This document shows positions 9,196 to 19,002 of a stretch of DNA of 64,000 bases, one piece after another. The notes beneath the pieces were generated by a model. The model saw only the letters and a program-made list of their open reading frames with translations, did not search any database and had not been told where the DNA came from. Every line of letters begins with the position of its first letter. Within the stretch, counting starts at the first letter, position 1. The stretch is from Dechloromonas agitata is5. Lineage in GTDB: Bacteria > Pseudomonadota > Gammaproteobacteria > Burkholderiales > Rhodocyclaceae. The position numbers were made by a program, and so were the translations under genes. The stretch covers positions 1,240,001-1,304,000 of the forward strand of contig NZ_KI912532.1 in assembly GCF_000519045.1 (NCBI RefSeq). Direction: 5' to 3'.

Positions 9196-11911
9196 GGCGG
9201 AACTCGCCGCGCCGGATGGCTGCGGTGAGGGCTTCGGCCGGCATCGGCTTGGCAAACAGGTAGCCCTGGAAGGCGTGGCAGCCCGAGTCGCGCAGGAATT
9301 GCGCCTGCGCCTCGGTTTCCACGCCTTCGGCCAGAACTTCCATCGACAACTGGTGGCCGAGTGTGATGATGGTGTTGGCGATGGCCCGGTCGCTGGCGTT
9401 GTTGGGCAGGTCGCGGACGAAGCTGCGGTCGATCTTCAGGCGGTTGAGTGGGAAGGTCTTCAGGTAGGAGAGCGACGAGTAGCCGGTGCCGAAATCGTCG
9501 AGTGCCGTCTTGATGCTGGCGAAATGCAGGCCGCGGATCAGGTCGGCGGCGGCCGCCGGGTCGGCGATAAGCAGCCCCTCGGTGATTTCCAGTTCGAGCA
9601 GGCGGGGTGGCAGGCCGGTTTCCTCCAGGATCTGCCAGACCGAGGCGAGCAGGTCGTTGCGGCCGAACTGGCGGGCCGACAGGTTCACCGCCACCGGCAA
9701 TTCGGCAGCGAACTCTGTGTGCCATGCCTTGGCCTGACGGCAGGCCTGGCGCATCACCCATTCCCCGATCGGAACGATGAGTCCGGTTTCCTCGGCGATC
9801 GGGATGAACTGTACCGGCGAGATATTGCCCAGCTCCGGATTCTGCCAGCGCAGCAGGACTTCCACGCCGATCAGGCGCCCATCGGCGGCGGCGATTTGCG
9901 GCTGATAAACCAGCGAAAATTCATTCGCCGCCAGCGCCTGGCGCAGCATGCGCTCGATGCGGAACAACTGGGCGCCGAGTTCGTTCATTTCCCGGGCGTA
10001 GAACTTGTACGAGGCCCGGCCTTCGGCCTTGGCGCTGTAGAGGGCCGATTCGGCCGCCATCATCAGCGTCTTGGCGCTGTCACCGTCCTCGGGGAAGATC
10101 GCGGCGCCCATGCTCGCCGTCAGGTGGGTTGAACTGCCGCCGAGTTCGAATGGGCGCGCCATGACGCCCATCAGCTTTTCGCAGATGATCCCGATGTCCT
10201 GCGGGGCGGCGATTTCGGTGAGCAGGATGGAGAAGCGGTTGCCGCTGGCCCGGGCGACGATGTCGTGGCGGCGCAGCGCGTTCTTGATGCGGTCGGCCAA
10301 CTCGATCAGGACCTGGTCGCCCACGGCATGGCCCAGCGTGTCGTTGAGCAGCTTGAAGCGGTCGATGTCGAATTCGACGATGCCAATGTGGCTGCCGCTG
10401 CGCTGGGCGTTGGCCACCGTCTGGCTGACGGCCGACAGCCAGGCTTCCCGGTTGGGCAGGCCGGTCAGGCCGTCGAAGGTGCGCAGTTCGTCGATCAGGC
10501 GGGCGACGCGCTGCTGCTGGCTGAGATCGAAGAGCATGCCGGTGTAATTGACTACCTCGCCATGCTGGTCACGCACGGCGGCGATGGAGAGCAGGCCGGG
10601 GAAAATTTCACCGTTCTTGCGCCGGTTCCAGATATCGCCCTGCCAGGCGCCTTCGCTGGTCAGGCGCTGCCAGAGGGTTTCGTAGAACGTGCTGTCGTGA
10701 CGGCCCGAGCGCAGGAGGCGCGGCGTCTGGCCAAGTGCCTCGGCCCGGCTGAAACCGGTGATTCTCTCGAAGGCCGGATTGACGTCGATGATGTGCGAGC
10801 GGGTGTCGGTCACCATGATCGCCTCGACGCTGTTCGCGATCACCGACTCGGCCAGGTTCAGGTGCCAGTCGGCCACCTGCCGGCTGCGCCGCATCTGGAG
10901 TGCCAGCAGCAGGGCCAGCGTGAAGGCGAGCAGAGCCAGGCAGAAGGTCAGGAAAAAGGATTCCCGCGCCACTTCCTCCTGCTGCCGGGCGCTGTCGAGA
11001 ATCTTCCGGCTCAGCGCGTCCTCGAGGGCCTTCATCGCGTCGATGCGGCTGCTTGACAGGGCGAACCAGCGCTCGACCGGGGGTAGGCTGGTGCTGTCCA
11101 CCAGGCCGTCACTCGTCGCCCGCAGACCCCGGGCCTGCACCTGCTGACGGATGCGGGTGAGCGGCTGGCTGTCCGGCGCATGCTCGATCTCATCCAGGGC
11201 GTGCACCGAGGTGGGGTCGGCCAGTTGGCGGAAGGAGGCCAGGTGGGCGGCTTCGACAGCGCGAATGCTCTGCCAGAGGGCAATGCGTCCGGCACTGAAA
11301 TTGCCGTCGGCCAGCATGCTGGCGATCAGGGCACGTTCCAGGCCGCTCCTTTCCTTGCTTTGGACGAAGAGCATGAAGGCGATCTGCTGCCGCATCAGGC
11401 CGGAGTCCGTCGTGCTGCCGAAGCTTGCCAGTTGCAGGTCGAACAGTTGTTCGATCAGCTGCGTGTAGCTGTCGACGACATACTCCCGTGAGAACTGCAT
11501 CGCCTGGATCTGTCCACGCAGTATCGGCAGACCGGCCAGCGACTGGCTGATCCGCTCGAAATGCCGTTCGGCCAGGGGCAATTGGTCGAGCTGCGGCGCG
11601 AGCGCTGCCCACGCACTGTCGGTGCGGGCGCGCTGGTCGGCCAGGGCATGGCTGAAACTCTTGCCACCCGAAGCGATGTAGCCGCTCGACATGCCCCGTT
11701 CGCGTTGCAGTTCATGCACCAGCCGGCTGATATCCTCGCTGGCCGTCGCCCAGAGCCGGAAATTCCGGGCACTCTCCAGCGTTCCGTTGCGCTCGCTCAC
11801 ATTGCGCAAGGCGAGTACCGTCAGGGCGACGAGGAACGCCATCAAGGCCCAGGCGACATGGCGCCGGAAGCGCAGGAGGGCATCCTTGTCGGGGTTCTGG
11901 AGAGTTGACAT
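9182..11911 (-). CDS. Membrane NIT-PAS-GGDEF-EAL protein, probable c-di-GMP phosphodiesterase
   Basis: A 909-residue inner-membrane signalling protein. A membrane helix at about 16-38, a periplasmic nitrate/nitrite-sensing-type (NIT) helical domain at about 45-310 ([13 protein letters not shown] is characteristic) and a second helix at about 317-338 are followed by PAS (about 348-460), GGDEF and EAL domains. The GGDEF motif is degenerate (SGNRF at 556-560), so cyclase activity is unlikely. The EAL domain keeps its catalytic set: EVLLR at 684, [30 protein letters not shown] and EGVET. It should therefore hydrolyse c-di-GMP, with the dead GGDEF possibly sensing GTP. It is divergent from the hemerythrin gene. 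Confidence 0.92.
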   Translation of the reverse strand: MSTLQNPDKDALLRFRRHVAWALMAFLVALTVLALRNVSERNGTLESARNFRLWATASEDISRLVHELQRERGMSSGYIASGGKSFSHALADQRARTDSAWAALAPQLDQLPLAERHFERISQSLAGLPILRGQIQAMQFSREYVVDSYTQLIEQLFDLQLASFGSTTDSGLMRQQIAFMLFVQSKERSGLERALIASMLADGNFSAGRIALWQSIRAVEAAHLASFRQLADPTSVHALDEIEHAPDSQPLTRIRQQVQARGLRATSDGLVDSTSLPPVERWFALSSSRIDAMKALEDALSRKILDSARQQEEVARESFFLTFCLALLAFTLALLLALQMRRSRQVADWHLNLAESVIANSVEAIMVTDTRSHIIDVNPAFERITGFSRAEALGQTPRLLRSGRHDSTFYETLWQRLTSEGAWQGDIWNRRKNGEIFPGLLSIAAVRDQHGEVVNYTGMLFDLSQQQRVARLIDELRTFDGLTGLPNREAWLSAVSQTVANAQRSGSHIGIVEFDIDRFKLLNDTLGHAVGDQVLIELADRIKNALRRHDIVARASGNRFSILLTEIAAPQDIGIICEKLMGVMARPFELGGSSTHLTASMGAAIFPEDGDSAKTLMMAAESALYSAKAEGRASYKFYAREMNELGAQLFRIERMLRQALAANEFSLVYQPQIAAADGRLIGVEVLLRWQNPELGNISPVQFIPIAEETGLIVPIGEWVMRQACRQAKAWHTEFAAELPVAVNLSARQFGRNDLLASVWQILEETGLPPRLLELEITEGLLIADPAAAADLIRGLHFASIKTALDDFGTGYSSLSYLKTFPLNRLKIDRSFVRDLPNNASDRAIANTIITLGHQLSMEVLAEGVETEAQAQFLRDSGCHAFQGYLFAKPMPAEALTAAIRRGEFRLTVS

Positions 11912-11941
11912 GCGCTTTGGGACAAATGGGATTTCTCCAAG

Positions 11942-11971
11942 TTAACGCAATTTCGATATTGCAGCTATGAT
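11942..11971 (+). promoter_or_regulatory. Candidate sigma-70 promoter of the hemerythrin gene
   Basis: TTAACG (11942-11947) and TATGAT (11966-11971) are spaced by 18 bp in the 85-bp divergent region. TATGAT matches the -10 consensus at 5 of 6 positions; the -35 matches at 4 of 6. Transcription would begin near 11978, just before the AAGGGGG ribosome site and the ATG at 11997. Confidence 0.4.
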
Positions 11972-11996
11972 TTATGTCTGAATCGAAGGGGGATGC

Positions 11997-12419
11997 ATGC
12001 GTATTACCTGGGGACCGGACCTGCTGTTGGGGCACCGTGTCATCGATGGTCAGCATGAGGAGCTGATCAACCTGCTCAATGAGCTGGATGGTGCTGTGGC
12101 CGGAGATGGCCCGCTCCTGGCCGATGTGTTGCGCCGGCTCGACGCCTATGTCCTGTTCCACTTCAGCACCGAAGAAAGCCTGATGCGCAGTCTGCACCAA
12201 CCCGAATGGCTCGCCGCGCACCGCGACGAACATCGCCATTTCATCGCGCAGATGGCGGCTGTCCGCGAACAGGCCCGGAGCTGCCCGGCCGAGACCGTCG
12301 CCCGCCTGGCCGAGTATCTGACCCAGTGGCTGCGCGAACATATCCTGGTCAGCGACCGCCGTCTGGTCCTGGCACTGAACCAGCACGCAGCTGCTGATCG
12401 GCTCGCGTCGACGCGCTAA
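11997..12419 (+). CDS. Bacteriohemerythrin
   Basis: A 140-residue single-domain hemerythrin that binds O2 reversibly at a non-haem di-iron centre. The ligand pattern is visible: H in GHRVIDGQHEE (first two His), HFSTEE (His and Glu), HRDEHRHF (two His) and WLREHILVSDR (His and Asp). No signal peptide is seen, so it is probably cytosolic. Roles known for the family include O2 storage, O2 delivery to respiratory enzymes, and O2 sensing. It is divergent from the NIT-GGDEF-EAL gene with an 85-bp shared regulatory region, suggesting an O2-related input near c-di-GMP control (inference). Confidence 0.93.
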   Translation: MRITWGPDLLLGHRVIDGQHEELINLLNELDGAVAGDGPLLADVLRRLDAYVLFHFSTEESLMRSLHQPEWLAAHRDEHRHFIAQMAAVREQARSCPAETVARLAEYLTQWLREHILVSDRRLVLALNQHAAADRLASTR

Positions 12420-12434
12420 ACTACACCCCCTTTC

Positions 12435-12485
12435 GGCGCCGGGTACGGCGCCCCGCTCGCACCAGAACAATCCCGGAACAATCCC
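12435..12485 (+). repeat. Hairpin and tandem 10-mer directly in front of rdgC
   Basis: GGCGCC-GGGTAC-GGCGCC (12435-12452) can fold into a 6-bp hairpin. It is followed by two copies of GAACAATCCC (12465-12474 and 12476-12485), the second abutting the rdgC ATG. No Shine-Dalgarno sequence is visible between the repeat and the start codon. Confidence 0.5.
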
Positions 12486-13448
12486 ATGTGGTTCAAGAAT
12501 CTCCAGATCTATCGCCTGCCCACGCCGTGGGTCATCGACCTCGCCAAGCTCGACGAGCAACTCAATCGCGGCACCTTCGCCCGCTGCGCCAGCCATGAGC
12601 CGATTTCGCGCGGCTGGGTTTCGCCGCGCAAGGATGCGGGGCTGATTTACGCCAACAATCGCCAGTGGCTGATCGCGCTGGCGGTCGAGCAGCGCCTGCT
12701 GCCCTCGTCGGTGGTCAACGACGAAGTCCGCGAGCGGGCCGAGAAGCTGACCGAGGAACAGGGCTACGCGCCGGGCCGCAAGGCGCTCCGCGAACTCAAG
12801 GAACGCGTCACCGAGGAATTGATGCCGCGCGCCTTCACCAGGAAGCGCACGACCTTTGTCTGGATCGACCCGCAGAACGGCTGGTTCGTGGTCGATGCCG
12901 GCAGCCAGGGCAAGGCTGAGGAGGTCATCGAACACCTGCGCTTCTGCCTCGACGATTTCCCGCTCCAGCCCTTGCACACCCAGTTGTCGCCGCAGTCGGC
13001 GATGGCCGACTGGCTGGCCGGCGGCGAGGCCCCGCACGGTTTCACCATCGACCGCGACTGCGAGCTGAAAGCGGTTGGCGAGGAGAAGTCGGCCGTCCGC
13101 TATGTCCGCCACCCGCTGGGCGACGAGGTGCATGCCGAGATCAAGGCCCATCTTGCGGCCGGCAAACTGCCGACCAAGCTGGCCCTGACCTGGGACGACC
13201 GGATTTCCTTCGTGCTCGGCGAGAAGATGGAGGTCAAGCGCCTTGCCTTCCTCGACCTGCTCAAGGAGGAGGCCGAGAAGAACGCCGAACATGCCGACGA
13301 GCAGTTCGATGCCGATTTTGCGCTGATGACCGGCGAGCTGACCCGCTTCCTGCCGGTGCTGATCGAAGCCCTCGGTGGCGAAAAGGTCGAGGCGGCGGCC
13401 AGCCCGGCGCAGCCGGGTGGCGGTGCAGTGCCGCCCTGGGAGGCATGA
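12486..13448 (+). CDS. rdgC: Recombination-associated protein RdgC
   Basis: A 320-residue ring-forming DNA-binding protein that modulates RecA filaments and replication-fork recombination. The family N-terminus (MWFKNLQIYRL) is followed by the conserved blocks GWVSPR, LPSSVVN, TFVWIDPQNGWFVVDA and VRYVRHPLGDEVHAEI. It is slightly longer than the E. coli protein because of an Ala/Gly-rich tail. The stop codon overlaps the start of the next gene (ATGA), suggesting translational coupling. Confidence 0.95.
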   Translation: MWFKNLQIYRLPTPWVIDLAKLDEQLNRGTFARCASHEPISRGWVSPRKDAGLIYANNRQWLIALAVEQRLLPSSVVNDEVRERAEKLTEEQGYAPGRKALRELKERVTEELMPRAFTRKRTTFVWIDPQNGWFVVDAGSQGKAEEVIEHLRFCLDDFPLQPLHTQLSPQSAMADWLAGGEAPHGFTIDRDCELKAVGEEKSAVRYVRHPLGDEVHAEIKAHLAAGKLPTKLALTWDDRISFVLGEKMEVKRLAFLDLLKEEAEKNAEHADEQFDADFALMTGELTRFLPVLIEALGGEKVEAAASPAQPGGGAVPPWEA

Positions 13449-13828
13449 AGCCCGGCGAACCGTGCCCCTGCGGCAGCGGCCAGTGCTACGCCCTCTGCTG
13501 CCGGCCGTTGCATGCCGGGGAGCGGCCTGCCGCCAGTGCCGAGGCGCTGATGCGCTCGCGCTACAGCGCCTACGTCCTCAAACTGGCGACGTACTTGCTG
13601 GCTACCTGGCACCCTTCAACGCGGCCAAGCGAACTCGACCTGGCGGCTGACGACAGCAAGTGGCTGGGCCTGGAAGTGAAGCGGCACGCGGTGCAGGGCG
13701 AAGACCAGGCAACGGTCGAATTCGTCGCCCGCTACCGGATCGCCGGGCGTGGCCATCGCCTGCACGAACTGAGCCGTTTCGTGCGCGAAGATGGCCGTTG
13801 GTTCTACATCGACGGCGAGTTGTCCTGA
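13445..13828 (+). CDS. YchJ-like SEC-C motif protein (UPF0225 family)
   Basis: A 127-residue protein beginning with a metal-binding SEC-C-type motif: CPCGSG at about 7-12 followed by a CC pair. The rest is an NTF2-like YchJ domain (SRYSAYV and TWHPSTRP blocks). The molecular function is not established for the family. Its start overlaps the rdgC stop, so the two are probably co-expressed. The 3' end overlaps the convergent membrane-protein gene by 25 bp. Confidence 0.87.
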   Translation: MKPGEPCPCGSGQCYALCCRPLHAGERPAASAEALMRSRYSAYVLKLATYLLATWHPSTRPSELDLAADDSKWLGLEVKRHAVQGEDQATVEFVARYRIAGRGHRLHELSRFVREDGRWFYIDGELS

Positions 13829-14217
13829 TCGCCCGGCGGCGTGCTGAAGGATCGCGCCGGCCAGACAAAGACCGCGAACAGCAGGCCCTCGGCCAGCAGT
13901 CCGAGCACGGCTGGCAGCAGGCTGGCCATGCCGCCCATTCCGAACAGCACCAGGCCGCCGGCCGAAAGCAGCAGCAGGAGTGCGGCGGCCAGGCGGGCAC
14001 CCGGGTTGCGCTGGCCGGCGACCAGTCGGGGCAGGGCGATAAGCAGCGGGCCCAGCCCGAAAGCCAGGCCAATGACCAGTAGCGGGGCAAGCAGATTGAA
14101 CAGCCGGTCACCGCTCGGCAGTTGGCCCGAGCCATGGCTGAACAGGAGCAGGACAGCCGGCGCCAGGGTCATGGCGGTGCCGAGGAGCAGGGCGAGAAGA
14201 CGGAACAGGGCAGTCAT
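13804..14217 (-). CDS. Small hydrophobic membrane protein, unknown function
   Basis: A 137-residue protein that I cannot assign to a family. It has about four hydrophobic segments (near residues 5-25, 42-62, 77-98 and 103-122) joined by short loops, and a polar C-terminal tail. It begins with an ATG and shares GC content and codon use with its neighbours. Its end overlaps the YchJ gene by 25 bp in convergent orientation. The absence of a competing reading frame in this interval and the regular membrane pattern support it as a real gene. Confidence 0.55.
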   Translation of the reverse strand: MTALFRLLALLLGTAMTLAPAVLLLFSHGSGQLPSGDRLFNLLAPLLVIGLAFGLGPLLIALPRLVAGQRNPGARLAAALLLLLSAGGLVLFGMGGMASLLPAVLGLLAEGLLFAVFVWPARSFSTPPGDQDNSPSM

Positions 14218-14372
14218 GGGCAGGCGAGGGGAGCTTGGCTGATGTCGGGCGGGAACCGCCGGGGAAAGTGTGCATCATACCGTTGGCCAGCCGGATCGGT
14301 GGCTCCCGCGCCTTGCGCTGGCTCTCCGGCTGGCCTAGGCTGAAACAGTAATCCCGAGCAATGGAGATCGAC

Positions 14373-15038
14373 ATGAAGCAAGCTATCAGCGGCCTGCTAG
14401 CCGCCCTTTTCCTGGCCAGCCAGATGGCCGGTTGCGCCAATATGGACGAAACACAGCGCACGACAGCGACCGGTGCGGCGGTCGGCGCCGTGGCCGGCGC
14501 CCTGCTCGGCGGGGTGACGGCCGGCGGCAACAAGACGAAGAGTGCAGCCACTGGCGCGGCGATCGGTGCGGCGCTGGGGGCGGGCGGTGGCTACCTGTGG
14601 TCGCGCCACATGCAGGAGCAGAAGGCTGCCATGGAGCAGGCAACGCAGGGCACCGGCATCGGCGTCACGCAGACGGCCGACAACCAGCTCAAGCTGGATA
14701 TCCCGAGCGACCTGTCCTTCGATTCCGGCCGCTACGACATCAAGCCGGCGCTGCATGCCGTACTCGACCGCTTCGCCACGACCCTGAACCAGAATCCGGT
14801 CACCACCGTGCGCATCGTCGGCCACACCGACAATGTCGGCAGCGATGCGGTGAATAATCCGCTGTCGGTCAATCGGGCGGCGGCGACCCGCGATTACCTG
14901 GTGTCGCGCGGCGTGGCCAGCAACCGCATCGCCATTGACGGGCGTGGCGCGCGCGAGCCGATTGCCGACAACGCCACGGCGGCGGGCAAGGCGAAGAACC
15001 GGCGCGTCGAGATTTTCGTCGCCGAAGCGTCGCGCTGA
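14373..15038 (+). CDS. OmpA-family lipoprotein with glycine-zipper segment
   Basis: A 221-residue envelope protein. A signal peptide ends at a lipobox-like MAGC (Cys about residue 22). It is followed by two Gly/Ala-rich glycine-zipper stretches (about 32-75, such as AAVGAVAGALLGG and AAIGAALGAGGGY) that can associate with membrane, then a C-terminal OmpA peptidoglycan-binding domain (about 105-218) containing GHTDNVGS and the RAAATRDYLVSRGV block. It probably anchors outer membrane to cell wall. An upstream in-frame ATG (14361) is possible, but the ATG at 14373 starts the signal peptide properly. Confidence 0.88.
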   Translation: MKQAISGLLAALFLASQMAGCANMDETQRTTATGAAVGAVAGALLGGVTAGGNKTKSAATGAAIGAALGAGGGYLWSRHMQEQKAAMEQATQGTGIGVTQTADNQLKLDIPSDLSFDSGRYDIKPALHAVLDRFATTLNQNPVTTVRIVGHTDNVGSDAVNNPLSVNRAAATRDYLVSRGVASNRIAIDGRGAREPIADNATAAGKAKNRRVEIFVAEASR

Positions 15039-15101
15039 ACCGTTGCCCTATTTCACGGGGCCGTCATGCTGTCGCATCGCAGGCTCTGACTTCCGGAGGA
15101 C

Positions 15102-15515
15102 ATGAACATGGGACTTCTCGATTCCGTCGTCGGTTCGCTGACGGCAGGCAATACCCCTGGCGGCACGGGCCTGCTCGAAGCCGTGATGCAGTTGATCCAG
15201 AATCAGCCGGGCGGTCTGGCCGGATTGGTGCAATCCTTCCAGCAGGGCGGTTTGGCCGAGATCGTCAATTCCTGGGTGTCCACTGGCCAGAACCTGCCCG
15301 TTTCAGGTCAGCAACTGGCTTCCGTGCTGGGCAGTGGGCCCTTGCAGGGCATGGCGGCCCAACTGGGGTTGTCTCCCGACCAGGTGGCGGGCAGCCTGGC
15401 TGACCTGCTGCCGCAGGTCGTCGACCAACTGACGCCGAACGGCCAGTTGCCGCAAGGTGGCGACCTGCTGGCCCAAGGAATGGATCTGCTGAAGAAGGGC
15501 GGTTTGTTCGGTTAG
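15102..15515 (+). CDS. YidB family protein (DUF937)
   Basis: A 137-residue Gly/Gln/Leu-rich protein with the DUF937/YidB fold, beginning MGLLDSVVGS (the ATG at 15108 is an equally good start). Helical repeats such as LAGLVQSFQQGGL and the C-terminal LLPQVVDQLTPNGQLP block are typical. A strong ribosome site (GGAGG) precedes it. The function is not established. It is convergent with hemW, with only 10 bp between stops. Confidence 0.85.
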   Translation: MNMGLLDSVVGSLTAGNTPGGTGLLEAVMQLIQNQPGGLAGLVQSFQQGGLAEIVNSWVSTGQNLPVSGQQLASVLGSGPLQGMAAQLGLSPDQVAGSLADLLPQVVDQLTPNGQLPQGGDLLAQGMDLLKKGGLFG

Positions 15516-15525
15516 GCCGGGCGGG

Positions 15526-16722
15526 TTAGAGGAATTTTTCGAGCAGCACGTTCAGGAAGCGCCGGCCCTTCGCGGTCGGCGCAATCTTTTCCGGGCCGAC
15601 CGCGAGCAGGCCTGCGGCTTCGGCGGCCTTCAGTTGCGGCAGGATGCGGCCGAGCGGCTGCGCGGTGCGCGCCTCGAACAGCGAGGGGTGAAAGCCGTCG
15701 GCCAGGCGCAGAGCATTCATCAGGAACTCGAAGGGCAGGCTGGCCGGAGCGACTTCGTTGTGCTCCTGAACCGCGTTGCCACTGCGGATGTTATCGAGAT
15801 AGGCCTTGGGGTGCTTGTGGCGCATCTGGCGGAGCACGCGGTCGTGCAGGGTCAGCTTCGAATGGGCGCCGGCACCGATGCCGAGGTAGTCGCCGAAGAA
15901 CCAGTAGTTCAGGTTGTGCTTGCACTGCCGGTTGGGCAGCGCGAAGGCCGAGGTTTCGTAATTGCTGAAACCGGCGACGGCGAGGCGGGCCTCGATGGCC
16001 TCCTGCATGTCGGCGCAGACGTCGCCTTCGGGCAGTTCCGGTGGGAAGGCAGCAAAACGGGTATTCGGCTCCAGCGTCAGTTGATAGCAGGAGAGGTGCG
16101 TCGGGGAGAGGCTCAGTGCCGTTTCGATGTCGGCCAGTGCTTGCGCCTGCGTCTGGCCGGGCAGGCCGTACATCAGGTCGAGGTTGAAGGTGTCGAAATG
16201 CTGGCTGGCCAGTCGGGCGGCGCGCTTCGCCTCCTCGGCATCGTGGATGCGGCCGAGGGCTTGCAGATGCGCATCGTTGAAGCTCTGGATGCCGAGCGAC
16301 AGGCGGTTCACGCCGGCGGCGCGGAAGCCGGCGAATTTCCCGGCCTCGACCGTTCCGGGGTTGGCTTCCAGGGTGATTTCGGCATCCGGCGCCAGCATGG
16401 CCAGGGCGCGGAAGGCGGCGAGCAGTTCGTCGATGGCGGCTGGCGACAGCAGGCTGGGCGTGCCGCCGCCAAAGAAGACGCTGACCACCGGCCGGCCCCA
16501 GATCAAGGGCAGGGCCGATTGCAGGTCGGCAATCAGGGCGTCTACGTAGGCGCGCTCGGGAATCGTCTCGCCGGCCTCATGCGAGTTGAAGTCGCAGTAG
16601 GGGCACTTCTGCACGCACCATGGCACATGGACGTAGAGCGCGAGCGGCGGAGAAACGCGGAATTCCAGTTCGGCGCTCGGTGCTGCCGGGCTGGCGGGGA
16701 AGATCGGAATGGTTCTGGCCAT
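15526..16722 (-). CDS. hemW: Radical SAM haem chaperone HemW (HemN-like)
   Basis: A 398-residue radical SAM protein related to oxygen-independent coproporphyrinogen oxidase; HemW proteins bind and deliver haem rather than decarboxylate. The iron-sulfur motif CVQKCPYC puts cysteines at 36, 40 and 43 without the extra Cys used by true HemN. SAM-site motif FFGGGTPSLL and the Gly-rich LMYGLPGQT are present. I chose the ATG at 16722; the frame extends 12 codons further without conservation. It is last in the kinase-phosphatase-rph-rdgB-hemW minus-strand run, 53 bp after rdgB. Confidence 0.93.
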   Translation of the reverse strand: MARTIPIFPASPAAPSAELEFRVSPPLALYVHVPWCVQKCPYCDFNSHEAGETIPERAYVDALIADLQSALPLIWGRPVVSVFFGGGTPSLLSPAAIDELLAAFRALAMLAPDAEITLEANPGTVEAGKFAGFRAAGVNRLSLGIQSFNDAHLQALGRIHDAEEAKRAARLASQHFDTFNLDLMYGLPGQTQAQALADIETALSLSPTHLSCYQLTLEPNTRFAAFPPELPEGDVCADMQEAIEARLAVAGFSNYETSAFALPNRQCKHNLNYWFFGDYLGIGAGAHSKLTLHDRVLRQMRHKHPKAYLDNIRSGNAVQEHNEVAPASLPFEFLMNALRLADGFHPSLFEARTAQPLGRILPQLKAAEAAGLLAVGPEKIAPTAKGRRFLNVLLEKFL

Positions 16723-16775
16723 GGTGATGGAGAGGCGGTGGTCCCGCCCGTGCAGCAAGGGAAGTGCCGATAGAC

Positions 16776-17363
16776 CTACAGGGTCGGCAACCGTTCGATC
16801 AATTTCTGCATCGCCCGGCCACGATGCGACACCTGGTTCTTGGTCTCGGCATCCATTTCGGCAGCGGTCTGGCCAAATTCCGGCACGAAGAACAGCGGGT
16901 CGTAGCCGAAGCCACCTTCCCCCTGCTGCTCCGGCAGGATTTCACCTGGCCATTCACCCTCGGCGATGATCGGTTGCGGGTCGTTGGCGGCACGTACCAG
17001 CACCAGGACGCAATAGAAATGGGCCTTGCGGTTGGTGTGCCCCTTCAGGTGGGTGAGCAGTTTCTCGTTATTGCGGGCGTCCGACTTCGGATCGCCGGCA
17101 TAGCGGGCCGACAGCACGCCGGGAGCGCCATGCAGTGCCTCGACGCAGAGGCCGGAGTCGTCGGCCAGTGCCGGCAGGCCGCTGTGCTGCGCCGCGTGGC
17201 GGGCCTTGGCCAGGGCGTTTTCGACGAAAGTGCAGTGCGGTTCCTCGGCTTCCGGAATGCCCAGTTGGCCCTGCGGGATCACTTCGAAGCCGAGCGGCGC
17301 CAGCAGCGCGTTCAGCTCCTTCATCTTCTTGGCGTTGTTGGAGGCGAGAACGAGTTTTTTCAT
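16776..17363 (-). CDS. rdgB: Non-canonical purine NTP pyrophosphatase (RdgB/HAM1 family)
   Basis: Hydrolyses dITP, ITP and XTP to monophosphates, cleaning the nucleotide pool. It is 195 residues, the usual length. Motifs: the start [38 protein letters not shown], and the [12 protein letters not shown] and SHRGRAM signatures near the C-terminus. The ATG overlaps the stop of rph by 4 bp, a widespread rph-rdgB pairing that couples RNA 3' processing and nucleotide sanitation genes. Confidence 0.96.
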   Translation of the reverse strand: MKKLVLASNNAKKMKELNALLAPLGFEVIPQGQLGIPEAEEPHCTFVENALAKARHAAQHSGLPALADDSGLCVEALHGAPGVLSARYAGDPKSDARNNEKLLTHLKGHTNRKAHFYCVLVLVRAANDPQPIIAEGEWPGEILPEQQGEGGFGYDPLFFVPEFGQTAAEMDAETKNQVSHRGRAMQKLIERLPTL

Positions 17364-18076
17364 GATGCCAGCGCGCTTTCCTGGGCGGCGACCAGCTGGC
17401 GGATGCCCAGGGTGGCGAGGTCCATCAGCACGTTCATCTGTTCGCGGGTGAAGGGTTCGCCTTCGGCCGTGCCCTGCACTTCGACGATGCCGCCCTGGCC
17501 GGTCATGATGACGTTCATGTCGGTGTCGCAGTTCGAATCTTCCGGGTAGTCGAGGTCGAGCACCGGGCTCCCTTCGAAGATGCCGACGGAAATCGCCGCG
17601 ACATGGTCCTTGACCGGGTTGGCCGGCAGCTTGCCGGCCTGTACCAGCTTGTCGCAGGCTTCGTAGAGGGCGATCCAGGCGCCGGTGATCGAGGCGCAAC
17701 GGGTGCCGCCGTCAGCCTGCAGCACGTCGCAGTCGAGGGTGATCTGGCGTTCGCCGAGGGCCTTGAGGTCGGTCACGGCACGCAGGCTGCGGCCGATCAG
17801 ACGCTGGATTTCCTGGGTACGGCCGGTCTGCTTACCCTTCGCCGCCTCGCGGGCGCTCCGTGTGTGGGTCGAACGCGGCAGCATGCCGTATTCGGCCGTC
17901 ACCCAGCCCTGGCCCTTGCCGCGCAGGAAGGGCGGCACGTTTTCCTCGACCGAGGCGGTGCACAGCACGTGGGTATCGCCCATCTCGATCAGGACCGAGC
18001 CTTCGGCGTGGCGGGTGAAGTTGCGGGTGATCTGGACGGTGCGGAGCTGATCCGGCTGGCGCTGGCTGGGACGCAT
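17360..18076 (-). CDS. rph: Ribonuclease PH
   Basis: Phosphorolytic 3'-5' exoribonuclease that trims tRNA 3' ends; hexameric in known members. It is 238 residues, full length (unlike the frameshifted E. coli K-12 copy). The conserved start [11 protein letters not shown], the phosphate-site [16 protein letters not shown], and the metal-site [16 protein letters not shown] are all present. It follows the PP2C gene by 8 bp. Confidence 0.97.
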   Translation of the reverse strand: MRPSQRQPDQLRTVQITRNFTRHAEGSVLIEMGDTHVLCTASVEENVPPFLRGKGQGWVTAEYGMLPRSTHTRSAREAAKGKQTGRTQEIQRLIGRSLRAVTDLKALGERQITLDCDVLQADGGTRCASITGAWIALYEACDKLVQAGKLPANPVKDHVAAISVGIFEGSPVLDLDYPEDSNCDTDMNVIMTGQGGIVEVQGTAEGEPFTREQMNVLMDLATLGIRQLVAAQESALAS

Positions 18077-18084
18077 GGGTTTCC

Positions 18085-19002
18085 TTATTTCTTCGGGTTG
18101 TATTTCTCGATGGCGGAGCGGATTTCGTCGATCGCCTTTTCGATCTCGTCATCGCTGAGCTCGCTCTTGTAAGTCGGGTTGCGGCCGAATTCCTCAAGGC
18201 GGGTCGTCACTTCGTCCTGGCTCATGGTCTGCGTCGAGATGGCGCTGCTCGCTTCCTCGACGTAGGCATCCTCCCAGCGCACGGCAACCACCGACAGGTT
18301 GTCGCGATGCGGACCGCCCTTGACGTCGGCCTGGTTGAGGATCATCGGCACGGCCTGCAGCAGGTTGGTGCCTTTCAGTGCCACCGCCATCATGTCGCCG
18401 GAAATCTCCCCCCACAGGCCGTCCGAGCAGAGCAGCAGGATGTCGCCATGATTAAGAGGTGTTTTGCGCGAGAACTCGATCTCGGGCGGTGTCGGGCTGC
18501 CCAGGCAGCTGTAGATCTTGTTGCGATCCGGGTGGAAGGCGGCCTGCGCCTCGGAGATCATGCCTTCCTCGACCAGCAGGCGGATGCGTGAATGATCCTT
18601 GGTCTGCGCGATGACCTTGCCGTCGCGCATCAGGAAGAGGCGCGAATCACCGGCGTGCGCCCAGTAGGCGACGTTGTCCTGGACGATGCAGGCGACGCAG
18701 GTGGTGCGAGGCGTGTCGCGCAGGGCATGGCGGGCGGTGTAGTCGAGGATGGCGTGGTGAGCGTTGGTCATGCCCTTCTGCAGGAAGCGGAAGGGATCGG
18801 CGAGCAGCGGCCGGGCCTCGCGCTGGAAGGAATCGGCCAGCGTCTGGACGGCGATCTGCGCGGCGATCTCGCCGTAATGGTGGCCGCCCATGCCATCGGC
18901 GACGACCATCAGCAGCGCGTCGCGCGAGTAGCAGTAAGTCGTCCGGTCTTCGTTGTTGGCGCGGCCGCCGACGCGGCTTTCCTGGTAGATGGTGAATCTC
19001 AT
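18085..19002 (-). CDS. PP2C-type Ser/Thr protein phosphatase
   Basis: A 305-residue PP2C/PPM phosphatase, probably reversing the action of the adjacent kinase. Metal-binding motifs are NNEDRT (Asp near 21), [25 protein letters not shown] and [13 protein letters not shown] charged tail (about 265-305) rich in Glu/Asp follows the catalytic core. Its start overlaps the stop of the kinase gene by 4 bp, so kinase and phosphatase are translationally coupled. No membrane segment is seen, so it is cytosolic. Confidence 0.93.
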   Translation of the reverse strand: MRFTIYQESRVGGRANNEDRTTYCYSRDALLMVVADGMGGHHYGEIAAQIAVQTLADSFQREARPLLADPFRFLQKGMTNAHHAILDYTARHALRDTPRTTCVACIVQDNVAYWAHAGDSRLFLMRDGKVIAQTKDHSRIRLLVEEGMISEAQAAFHPDRNKIYSCLGSPTPPEIEFSRKTPLNHGDILLLCSDGLWGEISGDMMAVALKGTNLLQAVPMILNQADVKGGPHRDNLSVVAVRWEDAYVEEASSAISTQTMSQDEVTTRLEEFGRNPTYKSELSDDEIEKAIDEIRSAIEKYNPKK

